Part shown: positions 55,432 to 62,930 of the stretch, in pieces
How the letters are laid out: the number at the start of each line of letters is the position of its first letter
Numbering within the stretch: position 1 is the stretch's first letter
Source: Ramlibacter albus
GTDB taxonomy: Bacteria; Pseudomonadota; Gammaproteobacteria; Burkholderiales; Burkholderiaceae_C
NCBI RefSeq assembly: GCF_014297445.1
Contig: NZ_JACORU010000001.1
Coordinates: forward strand, 1,178,001 to 1,242,000
Reading direction: 5' to 3'
DNA: 64,000 nucleotides
Notes under the pieces: model-generated
The model's input: only the letters and a program-made list of their open reading frames with translations
What the model was told of the DNA's origin: nothing
The model's database searches: none
Made by a program: the position numbers and the translations under genes

Positions 55432-57198
55432 TCAGCGCTGGAACACGTAGCTGCCCGGCGCGGCGGCCCGTTCAGCCGGCGGCAACAGCGGCGTAACGGC
55501 GCGCGCGGGCACCCTCGCATCCGACGAATGCCGCCGCAGCCAGCGGTGCCACTCGGGCCACCACGAGCCCGCGTGCCGCACGCTCGCGTCCAGCCACTTC
55601 TGCGGGTCCACCGGCGCGGCATGGCGGCGCGTGCGCGCCATCCGGTAGCTCGCCTCGGGGCTGGCCGCCGGGCCGCCCGGCGGGTTGACGATGCCGACGT
55701 TGTGGCCGCCCGACGTCAGCACGAACTCGATCGGCGCGTCGACGAGGTGGTGCACCTTGTAGACGGACCGCCACGGCGAAACGTGGTCGCGCTCGGTGGC
55801 CACGACGAACATCGGCGCGGCGATCGTCTCCAGGTCCACCGCCTCGCCGTCGAAGCGGTAGCGCCCCTCGGACAGCTCGTTGCGCAGGTACAGCTGCCGC
55901 AGGTACTCCGCATGCATGCGCGCCGGCATGCGCGTGGCATCCGCGTTCCAGGCGCGCAGGGCTGTCATCGGCGTGGTGGCGCCGCGCAGGTACTCGTGCA
56001 CGAGCTTGGACCACACCAGGTCCTTGGAGTTGATCAGCTGGAAGGCCCCGGCCATCTGCACGCCATCGAGGTAGCCGCGCTCGGCCATCACGTCCTCGAG
56101 GAATGCGACCTGGCTTTCGTCCATGAAGAGGCCCAGCTCGCCGGGCTCGTGGAAGTCCACCTGCGCCGCGACGAGGGTCACCGTCTTGAGCGACTCGTCG
56201 TGCCGGCCCGCCAGCACGGCGGCCACGATGGCCAGCAGCGTGCCGCCGAGGCAGTAGCCCATCGCGTGCACGTGCGCGCGTGGGCAGAGCCTGCGCACGG
56301 CGGCGATCGCGTCGAGCACGGCCTGCACGTAGTCCTGCAGGCCGAGGCCGGCGTCCTCGCTGCCCGGGTTGCGCCACGAGAGCATGAACACCGTGTGCCC
56401 CTGCGCCACGAAGTAGCGCGCCAGCGAGTCGTGCGGCGTGAGGTCGAGGATGTAGAACTTCATGATCCACGACGGCACCACGAAGACCGGCTCGCGGTCC
56501 ACGCGCGGCGTCACCGGGTCGTACTGCAGCAGCTCGACGAGGTGGTTGCGCCACACCACCTTGCCGGGCGTGATGGCGACGTCACGTCCCGGCTCGAACG
56601 CCTCGACGCCGCGCGGCCGCCCGCCGGTGGCAAGCGCGGTGAAGTCGTGCAGCCAGTTGGTGAACCCGCTCGCGAGGTTCAGGCCGCCCGAGCGCGCCGT
56701 GTGCGACAGCACCTCCGGGTTGGTCGCCACGAAGTTCGAGGGCGACCACATGTCGAGCCACTGGCGCGCGACGAAGGAGGCCACCTCCTCGTGGTGGCGC
56801 GAGACGCCGTGCACGCCGTGCGTCGCCTCGTCCCACCAGCGCTCCTGCAGCAGGAAGCCCTGCGCGATGGCGCTGAACGGCAGCGCGTGCCATTGCGCGT
56901 CCTTGAAGCGCTTGTCCGCCTCGCGCGGCTCGACGCAGGGGATGCACTCGAGGCCGCGCGACTGCGTTGCCACGTACGCCAGCCACTGCGCGGCCTTGCG
57001 CATCGCGCTGGAGCCCAGCTCCACCTGCTTGGCGGGCGAGGCGGCGATGTGCAGCAGCCAGTCCGCATACGCCTGCACGAGCGACGCCGGCGAGATGCCG
57101 TTGAAGAGCCGCGTGAGGGCTACCTTCAGCGGCAGGTCGAGCGGTGCGGGGCCGATTGCGGCGGAGCCGGTGAGCGTCGTGGTGGCGGTTGTGGTCAT
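55432..57198 (-). CDS. phaC: class I poly(3-hydroxyalkanoate) synthase
   Basis: Polymerises hydroxyacyl-CoA into PHA granules. The 588-residue protein has PHA synthase blocks WWDEATHGVHGVSRHHEEVA, PVFVVPSWIMKFYILDL, catalytic Cys in GYCLGGTL (about residue 316), Asp in ERDHVSPW and His in SGGHNVGIVNPPGG. ATG at 57198 is used; the GTG one codon upstream overlaps the stop of a 39-residue ORF. It lies at the end of a flavodoxin, mini-ORF, phaC operon. The phaA/phaB genes are not here. Confidence 0.95.
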   Translation of the reverse strand: MTTTATTTLTGSAAIGPAPLDLPLKVALTRLFNGISPASLVQAYADWLLHIAASPAKQVELGSSAMRKAAQWLAYVATQSRGLECIPCVEPREADKRFKDAQWHALPFSAIAQGFLLQERWWDEATHGVHGVSRHHEEVASFVARQWLDMWSPSNFVATNPEVLSHTARSGGLNLASGFTNWLHDFTALATGGRPRGVEAFEPGRDVAITPGKVVWRNHLVELLQYDPVTPRVDREPVFVVPSWIMKFYILDLTPHDSLARYFVAQGHTVFMLSWRNPGSEDAGLGLQDYVQAVLDAIAAVRRLCPRAHVHAMGYCLGGTLLAIVAAVLAGRHDESLKTVTLVAAQVDFHEPGELGLFMDESQVAFLEDVMAERGYLDGVQMAGAFQLINSKDLVWSKLVHEYLRGATTPMTALRAWNADATRMPARMHAEYLRQLYLRNELSEGRYRFDGEAVDLETIAAPMFVVATERDHVSPWRSVYKVHHLVDAPIEFVLTSGGHNVGIVNPPGGPAASPEASYRMARTRRHAAPVDPQKWLDASVRHAGSWWPEWHRWLRRHSSDARVPARAVTPLLPPAERAAAPGSYVFQR

Positions 57199-57317
57199 CA
57201 CAGCGCCTGCGCCTGCGCCAGCGACAGCAGCACCGTGGCCGCCGTGGCGGCGATCACCGTCGCGATGTAGCGCACCAGTCCCGCGCGGGCGCGGCGGCGG
57301 CCGGCGCGCGGCGTCAT
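57198..57317 (-). CDS. 39-residue one-helix mini-protein between flavodoxin and phaC
   Basis: MTPRAGRRRARAGLVRYIAT leads into a hydrophobic helix (VIAATAATVLLSLAQAQAL). Its ATG overlaps the stop of the flavodoxin-like gene (ATGA) and its TGA overlaps the phaC start (GTGATG), so translation of all three is linked. A basic N-terminus with a helix suggests a membrane or granule-bound peptide, or a coupling ORF. Confidence 0.5.
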   Translation of the reverse strand: MTPRAGRRRARAGLVRYIATVIAATAATVLLSLAQAQAL

Positions 57318-57835
57318 CCCGCCAGCGGCGACCATGCGGTGTCGGCCGGCTGCCGCCTGTTGCCGCCCGGCCGCAGCGCGTCGGCGAATTCCTGCACGCG
57401 CTGCGTGGCCGCCCCGTCCTCGACCTCCTTCTGCGTGATGCCGGCCGTGAGCACGGGCTGCCGGCCGAGGATGTGCGCGACCTCCCGGGCCGCCAGGCTT
57501 GCGCCGGCGCCGCCCATCGTCATCAGCACCGCCACATGCTGCAAGGTGTCCCGGTGACCATGGACGAAGCTGCGCATCGGCCCGCTCAGCGAGAACGCCC
57601 AGACGGGGGAGACCAGCACGACGGTGCGGAAGTCGGCGGGGTTCGGCCCGTTGTAGTTGATCCGGGGGTGCAGGCGCAGCACCGACTCGAGCACGCAGCG
57701 CAGCGGGCCGCGGCCCGCGAGCGCGAACTTCTCGTGGACCTCGCCGACCGGCCAGCCCTGCTGGTCCGCCAGGAGGCGGGCGACGCGTCGCGACACGCCG
57801 GTGTGGGAATAGAAGACGATGAGGGTGCTGTCCAT
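57314..57835 (-). CDS. flavodoxin-like protein
   Basis: A 173-residue protein with a flavodoxin phosphate-binding loop (LIVFYSHTGVSRRVA, 6-20) and VLVSPVWAFSLSGPMRSFV followed by LMTMGGAGAS. Flavin-binding electron carrier or NAD(P)H-dependent reductase. AAGGAG precedes the start. First gene of the phaC operon; an FNR box lies 121 bases upstream. Confidence 0.85.
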   Translation of the reverse strand: MDSTLIVFYSHTGVSRRVARLLADQQGWPVGEVHEKFALAGRGPLRCVLESVLRLHPRINYNGPNPADFRTVVLVSPVWAFSLSGPMRSFVHGHRDTLQHVAVLMTMGGAGASLAAREVAHILGRQPVLTAGITQKEVEDGAATQRVQEFADALRPGGNRRQPADTAWSPLAG

Positions 57836-57955
57836 CGCGGCTCCTTGGCGGTCCGGTGCCGCGAGCTGCACGCCGGCACCCGCACGCGCGGCCGCCGAGA
57901 AGATCGCAGTCCACCAGTCCATGCATTCATGCTGGCCGCGCCACGCGGCGCGTGG

Positions 57956-57969
57956 TTGAGCGCCATCAA
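57956..57969. promoter_or_regulatory. FNR-type box between flavodoxin and phasin genes
   Basis: TTGAGCGCCATCAA (one mismatch from TTGAT-N4-ATCAA). CAGAAT begins 22 bases downstream on the plus side and CAGCAT 21 bases away on the minus side, so it may drive both PHA transcripts. Confidence 0.6.
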
Positions 57970-58027
57970 CATCGCGCCGCCGGCCGCTGCCCAGAATCGT
58001 CTCGTCCCGACTGAAAAGGAGCCCCCG

Positions 58028-58453
58028 ATGAAACCTGCCAGACAACCGCAGGCCGCCGCGCCCAACCTCCTGGCCGCATTCAACTGGCCGCGCGCCGCCG
58101 GCGGCTTCGAAACCTTCGCCGAGTTCCCCCGCCAGCAGGCCGCCGTGGCCTGCGAGGCCGCCTGCGCTGTGTTCCGCGGCTTCGAGGCGATCCGCAAGGT
58201 GCAGGAGCAGGCGGCGCACCAGGCGCAGGTGCGCCACGCGGCCGCGGCCGAGAAGTTGCGCCGGCCGGTCAAGCCGGCCGAGCTGTTCGCCCTGCAGGCG
58301 GACCTCGCGCGCTTCGACATGGAGGCCGCCTTGCGTTACTGGCAATCGCTCGCCGCCGCGGCCGTGGAGATGCAGACCGACGTGGCGGGCTGCTGCACTC
58401 ACCTGGTCGACGCCGGCAAGGTGCTGGAGACGGCGCACAGCCTGGAGCCCTGA
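58028..58453 (+). CDS. phasin-like protein
   Basis: A 141-residue Ala/Gln-rich helical protein (VACEAACAVFRGFEAIRKVQ; EKLRRPVKPAELFALQADLA; RYWQSLAAAAVEMQTDVAGC) matching the phasin fold that coats PHA granules. AAAGGAG is upstream. It lies divergent from the phaC operon, and 10 bases from the P-type ATPase. Confidence 0.8.
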   Translation: MKPARQPQAAAPNLLAAFNWPRAAGGFETFAEFPRQQAAVACEAACAVFRGFEAIRKVQEQAAHQAQVRHAAAAEKLRRPVKPAELFALQADLARFDMEAALRYWQSLAAAAVEMQTDVAGCCTHLVDAGKVLETAHSLEP

Positions 58454-58463
58454 GGACGGCGCC

Positions 58464-61004
58464 ATGGCCGGCCTGGGCACGCGCGAGGCGCTGGCGCGCC
58501 TGCGCGAGCACGGGCTGAACGAGATCGACGCCACCGAAAGGCGCGGCTGGGGCGCCACGCTGCGCGAGGTCGCCGCCGAGCCGATGTTCGTGCTGCTCGT
58601 CGCCGGCGCGTTGCTGTACCTCGTCATCGGCGAGCTGTCGCAAGGGCTGCTGCTCGCGGTGTTCGCCGCGGTGACCGTGGGCATGGTGATCCTGCAGGAG
58701 CGCCGCAGCGAGCGCGCGCTCGACGCGCTGCGCTCGCTGGCCGCGCCGCACGCGCGCGTCTTCCGCGACGGCACGCTGCAGCGCATACCCGCGCGCGACA
58801 TGGTGCCGGGCGATGTGTTCACCGTCGGCGAAGGCGAGCGCGTGCCGGCCGACGCCGTGCTGCGCGAAGGCCACCAGCTCTCGGTGGACGAGTCGCTGCT
58901 CACGGGCGAATCCGTGGCCGTCGCGAAGCACCCGCACGCCGAGCGCGCGACGGGAGACGCGGGCGCGGGCACCGAAGACGCGGCGCTGTATGCGAGCACG
59001 CTCGTGGTCGCCGGGCACGGCATCGCCGAAGTGGTGGCGACCGGCCGCCACACGCGCGCGGGTGGCATCGGCGTCTCGCTCGCCTCGATCGCCACCTCGG
59101 CCACGCCGCTGCAGCTGCACATGCGGCGCATCGTGCGGCTGCTGGGGGCAGGCGCACTCGCGATGAGCGCCGTGCTGGCCGCGTGGCATGGCATCGTGCG
59201 CGGCGAGTGGACGCAGGGCATCCTCGCGGGCATCGCCGCCGCGATGGCGATGCTGCCCGAGGAGTTCCCGATGGCGCTCGCCGTGTTTCTTGCGCTGGGC
59301 GCGTGGCGGCTTGCAGGCGTGAAAGTGCTTGCGCGCCGCCCGGCAGTGATCGAGGCGCTGGGCGGCGCCACCGTGCTGTGCGTCGACAAGACCGGCACGC
59401 TCACCGAGAACCGCATGCGCGTGCGCCGCCTCGTCACCGCGGACGACGACGTGGCGCTGGGCGACGGCCTGCGGCCGCCCGAACACATGCACGCCGTGCT
59501 CGATTTCGCGGCGCTCGCCTCGCGGCGCGGCGCGCTCGAGCCGATGGACCGGGCGATCTTCACGGAAGCGGATGCCTGGCTCGGCCACATGGCGGCGCTG
59601 CGCGAAGGCTGGCAGCTCGCGCACGAATTCCCCGTCACGCCCGAGTTGCCGGCGACGTCGCAGGCCTGGGTGGATGGCGACGGCGCGCACAGCATCGCCG
59701 CGAAAGGTGCGCCCGAAGCGATCGCGCACCTGTGCCACCTGGACGAGGCCGCGACGCGGCGCGTGCTGGCGCAGGCCGCGGCGCTGGCGGCCGAGGGCCT
59801 GCGCGTGCTGGGCGTGGCGCGCGCGAGCGAGACGCACGACAGCGGCCACGCGCGCGTGCTGCACGACTACGCGTTCGAGTGGGTGGGGCTGGTGGCGCTG
59901 GAGGACCCGCTGCGCGCCAGCGTGCCGGCCGCCGTCGCGCAAGCCCACGCCGCGGGCATCGCGGTGGTGATGATCACGGGCGACCACGCTGCGACCGCGC
60001 TCGCCATCGCGCGGCAGGCCGGCATCGCCGCCGAAGCGGGCGTGCTGACGGGCGACGCGCTCGCCGCGATGGACGATGCGCGGCTGCGCCACGCGGTGCG
60101 CGCGGTGCGCGTCTTCGCGCGCGTGACGCCGCAGCAGAAGCTGCGCCTCGTGCGCGCCCTGCGCGCCAACGGCGAAGTGGTGGCGATGACGGGCGACGGC
60201 GTGAACGACGCGCCGGCGCTGAAGGCCGCGCACATCGGCATCGCCATGGGCGTGCGCGGCACCGACGTCGCGCGCGAAGCCGCCGGGCTGGTGCTGCTGG
60301 AGGAGGACTTCGGCCACATCGTCGACGCGGTGCGCATGGGCCGCCGCATCTCCGACAACCTGCGCAACGTCACGACCTACATCGCCGCGATCCACGTGCC
60401 CATCGCGGGCCTGTCGCTCGTGCCCGTGGTGGCGGGCCTGCCGCCGCTGATGCTGCCCGCGCACGTGGTGCTGACCGAGATGGTGATCGACCCCGTGTGC
60501 TCCTTTGCGTTCGAAGGCGCGCCCGAGCGCGCGGACGTGATGCGCCGCCCGCCGCGCGAGGCCGCCGCCGGCTTCTTCGGGCGCGAGATGGTGCTGCAGG
60601 CGCTGCTGCAGGGCGGGCTGCTGTTCGCCGCCGCGTTCGCCACCTACCTCGCGGCCCTGCGGCACGGCCCGCCCGATGCGGCGCGCGCCGCGGCGCTGGT
60701 CGCGCTGACGGTGGGCAACCTCGGGCTGGTGTGGCTCAACGCGAGCCGCGGCGCGAGCTGGCGCGCCATCTTCGGCGCGGGCTACCCGGCGTTCTGGGCG
60801 GTCACCGCGTTCGCCACGGTGACGCTCGGCGCGGGCATCGCCGTTCCGTCGCTCGGCGCGCTGCTGCAGCTCGCACCACCCGGCGGCGCCGCGGCCGCGC
60901 TGGCGTGCGTGGCGGGCGCGGGCAGCGTGCTGCTCGCGGCGGCGTTGCAAGGCCGCCTGCGCTTCAATGCGCCATCAGCACCGGCAAGGTCATCGACTGC
61001 ATGA
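58464..61004 (+). CDS. cation-translocating P-type ATPase
   Basis: An 846-residue P-type ATPase with actuator LTGES (about 148-152), membrane motif LPEEFPMALAVFLAL, phosphorylation DKTGTLTENR (Asp308), KGAPEAI, MITGDH and MTGDGVNDAP. It lacks N-terminal heavy-metal-binding domains, so it belongs to the P2/P3-like group; calcium, magnesium or another cation is possible. It follows the phasin gene after 10 bases. The 3' end overlaps the USP gene by 41 bases. Confidence 0.93.
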   Translation: MAGLGTREALARLREHGLNEIDATERRGWGATLREVAAEPMFVLLVAGALLYLVIGELSQGLLLAVFAAVTVGMVILQERRSERALDALRSLAAPHARVFRDGTLQRIPARDMVPGDVFTVGEGERVPADAVLREGHQLSVDESLLTGESVAVAKHPHAERATGDAGAGTEDAALYASTLVVAGHGIAEVVATGRHTRAGGIGVSLASIATSATPLQLHMRRIVRLLGAGALAMSAVLAAWHGIVRGEWTQGILAGIAAAMAMLPEEFPMALAVFLALGAWRLAGVKVLARRPAVIEALGGATVLCVDKTGTLTENRMRVRRLVTADDDVALGDGLRPPEHMHAVLDFAALASRRGALEPMDRAIFTEADAWLGHMAALREGWQLAHEFPVTPELPATSQAWVDGDGAHSIAAKGAPEAIAHLCHLDEAATRRVLAQAAALAAEGLRVLGVARASETHDSGHARVLHDYAFEWVGLVALEDPLRASVPAAVAQAHAAGIAVVMITGDHAATALAIARQAGIAAEAGVLTGDALAAMDDARLRHAVRAVRVFARVTPQQKLRLVRALRANGEVVAMTGDGVNDAPALKAAHIGIAMGVRGTDVAREAAGLVLLEEDFGHIVDAVRMGRRISDNLRNVTTYIAAIHVPIAGLSLVPVVAGLPPLMLPAHVVLTEMVIDPVCSFAFEGAPERADVMRRPPREAAAGFFGREMVLQALLQGGLLFAAAFATYLAALRHGPPDAARAAALVALTVGNLGLVWLNASRGASWRAIFGAGYPAFWAVTAFATVTLGAGIAVPSLGALLQLAPPGGAAAALACVAGAGSVLLAAALQGRLRFNAPSAPARSSTA

Positions 61005-61806
61005 TGGTGCGCGACACGCCGCCGAGCACCCACTCGCGCGCGCGGCTGTGGCCCCAGCAGCCCATCACGAGCAGGTCGGCGCCGAGGTCGGCACAGCGCG
61101 ACAGGAGCAGCTCGCCCACGTCCGCCGGCTCCTCCTCGCCTTGCGGCTGGATGTCGGCGTCGATGCCGTGCAGGCGCAGCAGGTTGGCCAGGTCCAGGTG
61201 CGCGCCGCGCACGTGGGTGTGCCACTTGCCCCAGGTGAGCACGACGACGCGGCTCGCGCGCTGCAGCAGCGGCATGGCGGCGGTGAGGGCGCGTGCCGAT
61301 TCGCGCGTCTCCTTCCACGCCACGGCGACCGTGTCGAAGGACGACGGCAGCTCGCCGCTGTGCGGCAGCACCAGCGCCGGGCGGCCGCTGCCGATCACCA
61401 CCGACTCCACGAACCCCGGGGGCACGCGCGAGCCGTCGCGGTCCTGCGCGTCGTACTGGCCCAGCACCAGCAGGTCGGCATAGAACGCCTGCTGCAGGAA
61501 GCCGGCGGCGGTGGGCAGTTCGTCGACCACGGCCCACGTGGCGCGCGGCCCGCCGTCGGCCAGCGCGGTCTCGAACCGGTCGCGGGCGGCGCGCACGAGG
61601 CTCTCGTCGAGCTGGCGCAGTTCCGCGATGGCGATCGGCCCGAGCTCCGGCGCGTACGGCAGGTCGACGTAGCTGGGCATCGTCGCGTGGACGGCGGCGA
61701 CCCATGCGCCCTGCTGCCGTGCGACGGCGCGGGCGAGCGCCAGGCGTGCGCCGCTGCGCTGCGTGTTGTCGATGTGGACGAGGATCTGGCGGTAGGCGGT
61801 CTTCAT
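60964..61806 (-). CDS. tandem universal stress protein
   Basis: A 280-residue protein with two USP domains. The C-terminal one has the ATP-type loop MGCWGHSRAREWVLGGVSRT; the first lacks a clear loop (VLGQYDAQDRDGSRVPPGFV). USPs are typical of low-oxygen loci. Preceded by CAGGAG; a perfect FNR consensus lies 45 bases upstream. Confidence 0.93.
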   Translation of the reverse strand: MKTAYRQILVHIDNTQRSGARLALARAVARQQGAWVAAVHATMPSYVDLPYAPELGPIAIAELRQLDESLVRAARDRFETALADGGPRATWAVVDELPTAAGFLQQAFYADLLVLGQYDAQDRDGSRVPPGFVESVVIGSGRPALVLPHSGELPSSFDTVAVAWKETRESARALTAAMPLLQRASRVVVLTWGKWHTHVRGAHLDLANLLRLHGIDADIQPQGEEEPADVGELLLSRCADLGADLLVMGCWGHSRAREWVLGGVSRTIMQSMTLPVLMAH

Positions 61807-61851
61807 GGCAATGCTCCTGCTTCCAGTCTGGGCCGCGCCCGCCCGGCGACG

Positions 61852-61865
61852 TTGATGGCCATCAA
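61852..61865. promoter_or_regulatory. perfect FNR box between divergent genes
   Basis: TTGATGGCCATCAA, an exact TTGAT-N4-ATCAA palindrome, between the USP gene and the yqjD-like gene. CAGACT (minus) and AACACT (plus) lie 21-22 bases away on either side. Confidence 0.75.
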
Positions 61866-61918
61866 GCCGCGTGGCGCGCCCCCCGCCAACACTGGTGGTA
61901 CATCGACAGGAGGACACC

Positions 61919-62239
61919 ATGGACGACGTGACACGCAACCTGCAGGAAGACCCCCACAGCCTCACCCGCGACCTGAGGGCCGTGGTCGACGACGCCGACG
62001 CGCTGCTGCGCCACGCCGTGCGCGATGCCGGCGCCGGCTACAGCGACGCGCGCGCGCGGCTCGAGCAAAGCCTCTCGGCCGCGAAGGACCAGCTCGCCAC
62101 GATGGAGCGCGCCGTCGCCGGGCGCGTGCGCGACGCGGGGCGCGCCACCGACACGTACGTGCACGAGCACCCGTGGTCGGCCGTCGGCATCGGCGCCGGC
62201 ATCGGCGTGCTGGTCGGGCTGCTCATCGGCCGCAGGTAA
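61919..62239 (+). CDS. DUF883/YqjD-ElaB-like membrane-anchored protein
   Basis: A 106-residue protein. It has a helical N-terminal part (DLRAVVDDADALLRHAVRDA; DARARLEQSLSAAKDQLATM) and a C-terminal helix VHEHPWSAVGIGAGIGVLVG that tethers it to the membrane. The E. coli homologues bind ribosomes in stationary phase. AGGAGG is a very strong ribosome site. First gene of a trio with yqjE- and yqjK-like genes. Confidence 0.9.
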   Translation: MDDVTRNLQEDPHSLTRDLRAVVDDADALLRHAVRDAGAGYSDARARLEQSLSAAKDQLATMERAVAGRVRDAGRATDTYVHEHPWSAVGIGAGIGVLVGLLIGRR

Positions 62240-62249
62240 GGCCTTCGGC

Positions 62250-62612
62250 GTGGACAGCGTGCGGCGTCTGGCCGCCACCGTCCTGCTGCTCGCGCGCCAG
62301 CGGCTGGAGCTCGCCGCGCTCGACTTCGAGGAAGAGGTCCTGCGCGCCGGCATCGCGCTGCTGGCGGTGCTCGCGGTTGCGGCGCTTGGCGCGCTGTGCC
62401 TCGCCGCGCTCGCGGCGTTCGTCGTCGTGTGGTGGTGGGACACCGCGCGCCTGCAGGCGCTGCTGGGCGTCGCGGCCGTGTTCGGCGGCGCGGCGGCCTG
62501 CATCGCCTGGCGTTTGAAGCGCGCGCTCGATGCGAAGCCGCCCTTCCTGCACGGCACGCTGCAGGAGCTTCGCAAGGACGGGGAGCAGCTCGCGCCCCGG
62601 GCCGCGCCATGA
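62250..62612 (+). CDS. YqjE-like membrane protein (phage-holin-like family)
   Basis: A 120-residue protein with RQRLELAALDFEEEVLRAGI, then two helices (LLAVLAVAALGALCLAALAA; LLGVAAVFGGAAACIAW). GTG start, 10 bases after the yqjD-like gene. The order matches yqjD-yqjE-yqjK of E. coli. Confidence 0.8.
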   Translation: MDSVRRLAATVLLLARQRLELAALDFEEEVLRAGIALLAVLAVAALGALCLAALAAFVVVWWWDTARLQALLGVAAVFGGAAACIAWRLKRALDAKPPFLHGTLQELRKDGEQLAPRAAP

Positions 62613-62643
62613 AGCGCGCTGCCTCCCACCGGAGCGCGGTGCG

Positions 62644-62904
62644 ATGAGCCGGCTCGCGCTCGTCCAGGCGCGGCGCGATCGGCTGCGCGCCGACATGCAG
62701 GCCACGCGCCTTGCGCTCGCGCGCGCGGGCGGCGAGCTCGGCTCGCTCTGGCGCGCCGGGCTGCTGTCGTTTTCGCTCAGCCGCCTCATCGCGGGCGCCG
62801 GACGCTGGCGCAAGCTGGCCGTCGCGGCGCTCGCCGCCTTCGCGGTCGTGCGTGCGCTGCGCGGCGGCGAGCGGCAGCAGGCCACGGGCCGCACGCAGAC
62901 GTAG
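62644..62904 (+). CDS. YqjK-like small protein
   Basis: An 86-residue Arg/Ala-rich protein with a predicted helical region (ALVQARRDRLRADMQATRLA) and a weak membrane segment (WRKLAVAALAAFAVVRAL). Identified mainly from position behind yqjD/yqjE homologues; function unknown. Confidence 0.65.
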   Translation: MSRLALVQARRDRLRADMQATRLALARAGGELGSLWRAGLLSFSLSRLIAGAGRWRKLAVAALAAFAVVRALRGGERQQATGRTQT

Positions 62905-62930
62905 CTGCGGCCGGGCGCCGATGCAGCGGC

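Noticed and set aside
57314-59695. 793-residue minus frame over the P-type ATPase and phasin
   Set aside because: Only its last 173 residues (the flavodoxin-like protein) are real; the rest is antisense to well-conserved genes.
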